A stretch of DNA of 64,000 nt. Source: Polyangium sp. 15x6. GTDB taxonomy: Bacteria; Myxococcota_A; Polyangia; Polyangiales; Polyangiaceae. The notes below the pieces were generated by a model. It was not told where the DNA came from and searched no databases. It was given only the letters and a program-made list of their open reading frames with translations. How positions within the stretch are numbered: position 1 is the first letter of the stretch; every line of letters begins with the position of its first letter. The stretch spans positions 32,037 through 96,036 of the forward strand of contig NZ_JASBQE010000045.1 of assembly GCF_029960785.1 (NCBI RefSeq). Reading direction: 5' to 3'. The translations under genes were made by a program, and so were the position numbers. Shown in pieces: positions 24,869 to 32,600 of the stretch.

Positions 24869-25483
24869 ATGCCCGCGCCATCCCATGCCACCGAGGCCAC
24901 GCGTCGTGCCATCCTCGACGCGACAGCGGAGCTCCTTGCCGAAGCGGGGGCGGAGCGCCTCTCGATACGCGAGGTCTGTGCGCGCGCAGGCGTGACAGCC
25001 CCGACGGTCTATCACCATTTCGGCGACAAGGATGGGCTCGTCCTGAAGGTGCTCGAGGACAGCTTCACGGCGTTCGTGCAGACGGTCGACGCGCTCGATA
25101 AACCGCGGGATCCCATCGAGGCGCTCGCGCGGGCCTGGGATGGCTACGTGGCCTACGGCGTCGCGCACCCCATGCATTACCGCATCATGTTCCTGCTCCG
25201 CCTCGCCCGCGCGACGCCCATCCCCGCCGCGACGGCCGCGTTCCAGCGGCTCGTGGACGTCCTGTCCGCCGCGGAGGCAGAGGGCCTGCTCGTGCCCCCG
25301 CTGGAGGACGCGTGCAAGGCGTTCTGGTCCGCGATGCACGGCGTCACCTCGCTCATCGCCGCCGGTCACCTGACGCCCGATACCCCGGCCAGCGCGCTCG
25401 TGCGCGACGCCGTCATCGCCCACATCACCCGCCCACGCGGCGGCGCGCGCCGCCCGGCAAAGAAGAAGAGGAGTAAACCATGA
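24869..25483 (+). CDS. TetR-family transcriptional regulator
   Basis: A 204-residue repressor. The HTH is at about 10-55: RRAILDATAELLAEAG, then LSIREVCARAGVTAPTVYHH with the diagnostic Tyr-His-His before FGDKDGL. The C-terminal ligand domain is helical (to about 190) and ends in a Lys/Arg-rich tail. ATG 24869 is chosen because it begins just after the promoter and the HTH begins at the usual distance. Its stop overlaps the next start by four bases (ATGA), so it is coupled to the carotenoid oxygenase gene and probably controls it. The inducer may be a carotenoid or related lipid, which is inference from context. Confidence 0.92.
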   Translation: MPAPSHATEATRRAILDATAELLAEAGAERLSIREVCARAGVTAPTVYHHFGDKDGLVLKVLEDSFTAFVQTVDALDKPRDPIEALARAWDGYVAYGVAHPMHYRIMFLLRLARATPIPAATAAFQRLVDVLSAAEAEGLLVPPLEDACKAFWSAMHGVTSLIAAGHLTPDTPASALVRDAVIAHITRPRGGARRPAKKKRSKP

Positions 25484-26871
25484 CCCAGCGTGAATCCGAC
25501 GTGAACCCCTACCTGCAAGGCAATTTTGCTCCCTGGCGGATGGAGGGCGATGTCTGGGATCTCGACATCGAAGGCGAGCTGCCTGCCGCGCTGCGCGGCA
25601 CCTTCTACCGCAACGGCCCAAACCCCGCCTACGAGCCGACCGGGCTCTACCACTGGTTCAGCGGCGATGGGATGATCCACGCCATCACGCTGCAGGACGG
25701 CCGCGCCTCGTACCGCAATCGCTACGTGAAGAGCCAGGGCCTCGTCGAGGAGCGCGCCGCGGGCAGGTCGCTCTCCGGCAGCATGTTCCGTCCGAACCCC
25801 GAGCGACCGCGCAAGAACACGGCCAACACCAACATTGTCGCCCACGCGGGCCGGCTGCTCGCGCTCGTCGAGGCCTGCCTGCCCACCGAGCTCACCCCGG
25901 GCAGCCTGGAGACCCTGGGCGAATACGATTTCGGTGGCCGGCTGCGCGGCCCCATGACTGCCCACCCGAAGATCGATCCCGAGACCGGCGAGCTCGTGTT
26001 CTTCGGCAACTCGATCGCCGACGCCGCGGCCTTCGGCTACCACGTGGCCGACCGCGCGGGCGCGCTCGTGCATTCCACGCCCATCACGCTGCCCTGGGCC
26101 TCCATGGTGCACGATTTCGCGATCACCGAGGCCCACGCCGTCTTCCTCCTCGGCTCGCTGGTCTTCCGGCCGGAGCGCCTGGCGGAGGGCAAGAACCCGT
26201 TTTGCTGGGAGCCCGAGCGCGGGATGCGCATCGGCGTGCTCCCGCGGCGAGGCGAGGGCGCGGCAGTGCGCTGGTTCGAGGTCGAGGGGGGCTACGTGTT
26301 CCATCCGATGAACGCGTACGACGACGGCGATTCCATCGTGCTCGACGTGGCCCGCTATGGTCGAGTGGATCTCATGACCCCGGCAGCCATGCGCGATCCG
26401 GCCCCGGACGCCGACGAGGCGGCCCGGCTGCATCGCTATCGTATCGACCTCCAGGGCGGCGCTGTGCGATCACAACCCCTCGACGACGTGTCGATCGAGT
26501 TCCCGCGCGTGGACGAGCGCCGCGTCGGCCGCAAGCACCGCTTCGGATACGCCGCGGCCGCGGGACCCGAGGGGAGCTCGCACAGGTCCCTCTGGACCGC
26601 GGTGCGGCGGTACGATCTGGAGCGCGGCACCTTCGAATCCCGCGCATTCGGCGAGGGCAACGGGGCAGGGGAGCCGCTCTTCGTGCCGAGGACCCCGGAG
26701 AGCGACGAGGGCGACGGGTACGTGCTGGTGCTGGTCTACGATCGGGCACGCAATGCGAGCGATCTCTGGGTGCTCGACGCAGAGGACATTCAGGGCGAGC
26801 CCGTGGCCCGTGTGCGGCTGCCGCACCGCGTTCCCTATGGCTTTCACGGCAACTGGGTGCCCGCCGCCTGA
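25480..26871 (+). CDS. Carotenoid cleavage oxygenase (RPE65 family)
   Basis: A 463-residue non-haem iron oxygenase that cleaves a double bond of carotenoids or related polyenes. The four iron-binding His of the seven-bladed propeller are visible: His162 (MTAHPKID), His211 (MVHDFAIT), His275 (VFHPMNAYDDG) and His456 (GFHGNW), each in its family context. The N-terminal FYRNGPNP and HWFSGDGM blocks are also typical. There is no signal peptide. The start overlaps the TetR stop, so expression follows the repressor. The exact substrate (carotenoid, apocarotenoid or stilbene) cannot be read from sequence. Confidence 0.95.
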   Translation: MTQRESDVNPYLQGNFAPWRMEGDVWDLDIEGELPAALRGTFYRNGPNPAYEPTGLYHWFSGDGMIHAITLQDGRASYRNRYVKSQGLVEERAAGRSLSGSMFRPNPERPRKNTANTNIVAHAGRLLALVEACLPTELTPGSLETLGEYDFGGRLRGPMTAHPKIDPETGELVFFGNSIADAAAFGYHVADRAGALVHSTPITLPWASMVHDFAITEAHAVFLLGSLVFRPERLAEGKNPFCWEPERGMRIGVLPRRGEGAAVRWFEVEGGYVFHPMNAYDDGDSIVLDVARYGRVDLMTPAAMRDPAPDADEAARLHRYRIDLQGGAVRSQPLDDVSIEFPRVDERRVGRKHRFGYAAAAGPEGSSHRSLWTAVRRYDLERGTFESRAFGEGNGAGEPLFVPRTPESDEGDGYVLVLVYDRARNASDLWVLDAEDIQGEPVARVRLPHRVPYGFHGNWVPAA

Positions 26872-27034
26872 GTCGCGGAGGGATATCGTCCGCTCGAACG
26901 GGGCGCGCGCCGCTCCCGCCCTCATCCTTCTGCCCGCGCGTGTCGCGGCGCGGAGCGGGGCTTTGCCCATGCAAGGAAGCTCCAGGGTAAACGTGGATCC
27001 GGCCCCCGGGTGACTCGGTGCTCGATAGTCGATC

Positions 27035-27268
27035 ATGCTGCTGTTTCGCAACGAAGCGCAGGTGGACGAGGGGTGCGCTGCGAGAGGCATTCCGAAGGGC
27101 GACGTGCGGCCGATCGAGCAGGTTTGGACGTTCGCCGCAGAGTGGTACGCACGCCACACCGATGCGAGCTGGACCAAGTGGTCCACGCGGGAGGCTGCGG
27201 AGATCTTCCGTCGTCACAACTTGACCGGTCCGATCTGGGCGCTCTCGAACGAGACGGCGCGCTTCTGA
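27035..27268 (+). CDS. Small alkylmercury-lyase-like protein (C-terminal type)
   Basis: A 77-residue frame resembles the C-terminal part of proteins annotated as alkylmercury lyase-like: FRNEAQVDEGCAARG, VRPIEQVWTFAAEWYA, then STREAAEIFRRHNLTGPIWAL. In that family this segment often follows a longer N-terminal part, so this may be a fragment; it also occurs as a small stand-alone gene. It contains one Cys and no mercury operon is nearby, so a role in mercury resistance is not supported. It is followed by a region of broken genes. Confidence 0.55.
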   Translation: MLLFRNEAQVDEGCAARGIPKGDVRPIEQVWTFAAEWYARHTDASWTKWSTREAAEIFRRHNLTGPIWALSNETARF

Positions 27269-27304
27269 TGACGACCGCGCCCGCCGTGACACCGGCGGGC
27301 GGGC

Positions 27305-27560
27305 TCAGCGCTCCGCGCCCAGGAGGACGACGTCGTTCGGCTCGTAACGAACGGTCCCCGGATTGGAATCGAACGCCACGGCCATGGCAGCCCGGGCGAC
27401 GGTGAGCCCATGGTACTGCGCCGCCTGGGAGCCGGCCGCCTTGATGGTGGTGCCGAGCGCGCTGAACAGCACGTCTCCCGTCACGAGCGACTGCCAGCTC
27501 TCCGGGGAATCGAAGTTGATGACGTGCTCGACGAGCCAGCGAGGAGATCCTCGGCCGCGC
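27305..27560 (-). pseudogene. Broken NAD(P)-binding SDR/epimerase-like gene
   Basis: The minus-strand frame reads VINFDSPESWQSLVTGDVLF, then SALGTTIKAAGSQAAQY, a block typical of atypical SDR proteins (the 'DV.FS.LGTT.K.AGS' strand). It then jumps to MAVAFDSNPGTVRYEPNDVV, which looks like the C-terminus of the same family. The glycine-rich N-terminus is missing and about 80-100 residues seem deleted in the middle. It is non-functional as it stands. Confidence 0.6.
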
Positions 27561-27589
27561 GATCCGCGATTTCGCGCGCCGCGAGGAAG

Positions 27590-28100
27590 TGGCGAAGTCC
27601 TCAGGCTGGTAATAGAGGGTCGCCCTGAACTTGTCGCCCTTGGCACGCGCCGTCTCGCCGTCGTTCTTGGTGCGGTTGCCGGCGAGGAAGCCGCGGGCCA
27701 GCGGCGACCAGGGAATGACGCCGATGCCCTGGTCTTGGCACAGGGGCAGCATCTCGCGCTCTTCCTCTCGATAAACGAGGTTGTACTGGGACTGCATCGA
27801 AATGAAACGGGTCCAGCCGTGCAGGTCGGCCGTGTAGAGCATCTTGGTGAATTGCCAGGCCGCCATCGACGACGCGCCGATATAGCGGGCCTTACCCGCG
27901 CGCACCACGTCGTTCAGTGCCTCCAGCGTCTCCTCGAGCGGCGTGGTCGGATCGAAGCGGTGGATCTGGTAGAGGTCGATGTAGTCGGTACCGAGCCTTT
28001 TCAGGCTGTTGTCGATCTCGGTGAAGATCGCCTTGCGCGACAGCCCGAAGCTGTTGGGATCTTTCGGACGCATCGGGCCGTACACCTTGGTGGCGATCAC
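27590..28100 (-). pseudogene. Aldo/keto reductase gene truncated at both ends
   Basis: About 170 residues of an aldo/keto reductase of the AKR 11/12-like type: IATKVYG, LKRLGTDYIDLYQIHRFD, GASSMAAWQF and GIGVIPWSPLARGFL, all in order. The first 70-odd residues with the catalytic Asp and Tyr are absent, since the frame begins with GTG at 28100 just after a stop codon. The end is lost by a frame change near 27590, where it runs into the SDR remnant. The broken 5' end abuts the broken 5' end of an AraC gene on the other strand. Confidence 0.85.
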
Positions 28101-28102
28101 CT

Positions 28103-28805
28103 ACAATCGTCAGCTCCGGGGCGGGGCAGCGCAGGGAGCCTTTCACGTGGGCGAGGACGGGCAACTCCACATGATCCACGTCCTCGCTCCCCACGAGCCG
28201 CACTGGCCACGGCATTTCATCGAGGCGGGCACCGCCGCGGTCGTCGTGCTCCTGCGCCGCCTCACGGACGCCCCGATCGAGGCCCTGCGGGTGAGCTTCC
28301 CGCACCGAGCCCCCGAGGATACCAGCGCGCACGTGTCGCTCTTCAGGACGACCGACATTCGCTTCGAGGCGCCGTCCACCGAGCTCGTGCTGCCGGCATT
28401 CGTGCTCGAACTCCGCCACCGGACCGCCGATGCGGGCCTGGCGGACTTCCTGCGCCAGAGGGCCGATGCGCTGATCGAGGCGATCGGCGAACAAGATATC
28501 GCGGGTGCCGTCCGGCAAAGCTTGCGTGATGCGCTCGAGCGGGGCGCGGAGGCGTCGCTCGGCAGCGTGGCGCAAAGCCTCGGGATGACAGCCGCACCTT
28601 GCAGCGACGCCTCGCCGGGGCCGGCGTCCAGTTCTCGGTCCTGCTCGAGCAGATCCGATGCGACAAGGCCCTCGAGCTCTTGCAGCGCTCGCGCGCCGAT
28701 TACGAGGAGATCGCCGAGCGCGTCGGTTTCTCGGACGCGCGCTCGCTGCGCCGCGCCTTGAAGCGCCGCACCGGCCGGACCCCCTCGGAGCTGCGGCGCT
28801 CGTGA
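28103..28805 (+). pseudogene. AraC-family regulator, truncated and frameshifted
   Basis: The frame from about 28103 matches the second half of the Arabinose_bd-type ligand domain (ALRVSFPHRAPEDTSAHVSL, then TTDIRFEAPSTELVLPAF). At about 28590, in LGSVAQSLGM, the frame breaks. The +1 frame continues with SRTLQRRLAGAGVQFSVLL and the second HTH helix FSDARSLRRALKRRTGRTP, ending at 28805. About 100 N-terminal residues are also missing. It was probably the divergent regulator of the aldo/keto reductase. Confidence 0.85.
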
Positions 28806-28883
28806 GTCGCACGTTCGATCGCCCTCTACCATCCGAACAGGTGCGCGGCGCGTGCTCCCGGCCACGGCTCCTGCCCCTGGAGG

Positions 28884-28980
28884 CTGCCCATGCCTTCGGC
28901 AATGGTAACCTTTCACCAAACGGTGGCACCGCCTCTGGTGCTGGAAGGAACGGTGAAGTTGCCTACGCGGCCAATGCGTG
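28884..28980 (+). pseudogene. Truncated copy of the 5' end of the CxCxC gene at 62568
   Basis: This segment matches the start region of the small minus-strand gene at 62568-62200: TTCGGCAATG, then TTTCACCAAACGG. Its frame from ATG 28902 reads VTFHQTVAPPLVLEGTVKLP against LTFHQTATPPLVLERTVRLP. The match includes about 18 bp of upstream sequence and stops near 28980, before the CxCxC repeats. It is a partial duplicate left by recombination. Confidence 0.8.
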
Positions 28981-29093
28981 GCATTATGACCGCACTCGCC
29001 GTTCGCGGAAGTGACGACGAGGGGGCACCCGGCACCGGCGAGGGATGCCGGGCGCGCTACTCGGCCGCGTCGCTCGGGTCGCGCACAGCAACA

Positions 29094-29337
29094 ATGAAGG
29101 TGGGCGCCGCGTTTCGGCGCGCTGTGCCCACGCAGGAGCCGCTCGCGACTGAAGACGGACGCGCCGAAGCCCTGTTCGCCGCCGCGCGTTGCGAACTCGA
29201 CGCCCAGCTCGCGCGGGTCCCCGCCGAACTTGTCGCGCGCGGCGAGGTGCGCGCGGGCGAGCCGGTCGACGTGCTCTGCGATCTCGCGGCCGAGACACAC
29301 GCGCGCTTCGTCGTCATCGGCGCACACGGCCATAGCG
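29094..29337 (+). pseudogene. Universal stress protein (UspA) fragment
   Basis: The plus-strand frame has the second half of a UspA domain: EVRAGEPVDVLCDLAAETHA then RFVVIGAHGHS, the typical nucleotide-binding end (GxHGHS). The first half with the ATP-binding Asp is absent and the reading frame ends in unlikely sequence after 29340. A further scrap (PLERKLAGLAIPYNRPLA) in another frame to about 29490 was not identified. No gene was supported from there to 29650. Confidence 0.65.
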
Positions 29338-29650
29338 CCTGGCGCGCGCGGGCTGCATCGAGGCGGGCGTCGAAATCGTTCCCCTCGAGCGAAAGCTCGC
29401 CGGCCTCGCGATACCATACAACCGCCCGCTCGCGTGCGTCTCAATGCGCGAAATGTCGGGCCAACACCAGAGCGCCCGTATCTCTTGATATTCGTGCACG
29501 CCCTTTTCCGAGCGAGGCGAGCACGTGTCAACGTGTCGACGCATCCTGCGTGCTCGCGCCTGCACGTTCGCCGCAATGATTGACGCGGATCCACGTGGCG
29601 TATAGCCTGGGCGTTCGGCGACAAACGGGGGGCACATGTGAGGCATCGAC

Positions 29651-32600
29651 ATGACCCGGCTGGAAGAAGTGACGATCACAGAAGAGCTCGCAGGGACCGC
29701 GATGTCACGGCTGTTTCGTGGTCGCAGGGAGAGCGACGGCCTTCCGGTGCGCGTGAAGGTCCTCCGCGCCGAGTCCAATCGCGTCGCTGACGTCGCCAGC
29801 TTCAAGCACGACTATCAACGCCTGTCGCGCCTGCGCGCCCCTGGCGTGGTGCGCGTGCACGGCTTCGAGCCGACCGGCGAGGGCATGGCCATGGTCCTCG
29901 CCGAAGTCGAGGGCGAGCCCCTGTCAGCCCGCCTGAAGTCGCCCGCTGGCGCGCGCGCGCTCCTGGACCTCGCCATCCCGCTCACCACGGCGCTCGGCGC
30001 GATACACGCGGCCGGCGTCGTGCACCGGGGGCTGACGGCGGCGAGCATCATCGTCGACGCGAGCGGCCGCCCCACCATCGCGAGCTTCGGCACGGATGCG
30101 GCGCTGAGCCGCGAAAATGACGCACTTTACGAACCGCATTTCGTCGCCGAGACCCTGCCCTTCTTCGCCCCCGAGCAGACCGGGCGCATGAACCGCGGCG
30201 TCGACGAGCGCTCCGACCTCTATTCGCTGGGCGTCATCTTCTATGCGCTCCTCACCGGGCAATTGCCATTTCGATCCCGGGACCCGCTGGAGCTCATCCA
30301 CGCGCACCTCGCCCTCGCGCCCGAGTGGCCTTCCAAGATCGCTTTCGACGTGCCGCCGCCGCTCGAGGCGATCGTGCTGAGGCTGCTCGAAAAGAACCCC
30401 GAGGATCGCTACCAGAGCACGAAGAGCCTCCTCGCCGACCTCGAGGCGTGCCGGCAGCGGCTCCGCCCCGATGGCGGTATCGACGAATTCCCCCTCGGAG
30501 TGCTGCACGAAAACGCCCGCCTGCTGCTCCGGAACAAGCTCTACGGGCGCGAGAACGACGTCGCGGAGCTCGTCGCGTCCTTCGAGCGGGTGCTCGGCCG
30601 GGCGCGCGAGATCACGCTCGTCTCGGGCTACTCGGGCGTCGGGAAGTCCTCGCTGGTCGCGGAGATCTTGAAGCCGCTCGCGCGGGCCAGGGGCTATTAC
30701 ATCACGGGCAAGTACGACCAGTTGAACCGCGAGGCGCCCTATAGCGCCATCCTCCAGGCCTTCGACGGGCTCGTCCGGACAATCCTATGCGAGAGCGAGG
30801 GACGCGTGCGCGCGTGGAAAGAGGCGCTCCTCGCCGCGCTCGGCCCGAACGCGTCCGTCGTCTGCGAGGTGCTCCCCTCGCTCGCGCACGTCCTCGGCGA
30901 TCTGCCGCCCGCGCCGGCACTCGGGCCCCTCGAGGCCCAGAATCGATTCACCCTCGCGATGCGGAGGTTCGTCTCGGTATTCGCCCGGCGCGCCCATCCG
31001 CTGGTGCTCTTCCTCGACGACCTGCAATGGGCCGACGCGGCGAGCCTACGCCTGCTCACCACGCTCCTGCTCGACGACGGCATCGAGGCTCTGTTCTTCA
31101 CGGGCGCTTACCGCGACAACGAGGTGAATGTCGCGCACCCGCTCCGCACGACACTCGCGGAGCTGCGAAAGGGCGGCCTCGGCCTGCGGGAGATCGTGCT
31201 CGGCCCGCTCCGGCTCGAGCACGTGAAAGAGCTGCTCGCGGACAGCCTGCGCGCGCCGAGCCCCGAGGGCGCGGCCGAGCTCGTGCTGCAAAAGACGGGA
31301 GGCAATCCATTTTTCGTGCGGCAGCTCTTGCGGTCGCTCCACGAAAAGGGGGCCCTGCAGCCCGGACCGGACGGATCGCTTGGCTGGAGCTCGCTCGAGG
31401 CGATCGCCGCGATGCCACACATGGCCAACGTGGTGGACTTGATGCTCGACGCGATCCGGCACCTGCCCCGGGTCACGCAGGAGGCGCTAGAGATCGGCGC
31501 CGCCATTGGCAGCCCGTTCGAGCTGAGCACGCTCAGCATCGTCACTGCGTGCGCGCCGGAGGAGGCGTACGGCCGCCTCGCCCCGGCCCTCGAGGCAGGG
31601 CTCGTGGCGCGCGCCGGCGATTCATACCGTTTCACCCACGACAAGATCCAGGAGGCCGCCTATGCGATGCTCGCCGAGGACGAGCGGGCCGCACTCCACC
31701 TGCACATCGGGCGCCTCTTTTCGAAGAAGAGCGACGCGCAAAGCCTGTTCGACGCCACGGGCCACCTGAACAGCGCGCGCGCGCTGGTGCTGGAGGCCGA
31801 GGAGCTCCTCGCGCTCTGCAAAATGAACCTCGCCGCCGCCGAGCGCGCCGGAGGGGCAGCCGCATTCCCAGCCGCTCTCCGCTACCTCGAGCACGGCATC
31901 GTCCTGCTCCCCGCGGACGCCTGGGATGCCCACTACGATCTCGCGCTCCGCTATTTCATGAAGAAGGGCGAGATGGAGGCCCTGTGCGAGCGTCACGCGC
32001 AGGCGCGGGAGACGCTCGGCCAGGCCTTCACGCACGCCCGGAGCCGCCTCGAGCGCACCCAGGTCCGGCGGCTCGTGATGAACGCCCACATTTTGACGAA
32101 CGATCTCCTCGCCGCCCTCGATGAGGGCCTCGCCGCGCTCGAGCCCTTCGGCATCCATCTGCCGCGCTTTCCGAGCGATGAGGCGAGCAGCGCCGAGCTC
32201 GACGCGACCCTCGCCGCGCTCGAGGGCCGCCCCATCGATTCGCTGGTCGAGCTGCCGCTCCTCGCGGATCCCGAGATCATGGCCCTCCAGGACGTGCTCG
32301 AGGACATGCTCTCGCCCTGCTACTTCGTCTCGCCGAACAACCACGCGATCACGGTGGCGAAGATGGTGCAGCAGGCGCTCGCGCACGGGCTGTCGAAGCA
32401 CACGATCTATGCGTTCGTGAATTTCGGGATGTTCCTCTGCGTGCGGGGGGACATCGAGCTCGGCTACCAGTTCGGAAACCTCGCGGTGCGGGTGAGCGAG
32501 CGTTATCCGGAGAAGAAATCCGAATCGATGCTCTGCAACATGTGGGGCGCGTTCGTGCAGCACTGGAAGGAGCCCTATTCGAAGTACAAGGAGAACTTCC

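Noticed and set aside
27035..27268. Mercury resistance locus
   Set aside because: No merR, merA or merT gene and no catalytic Cys pattern; only a short similar segment.
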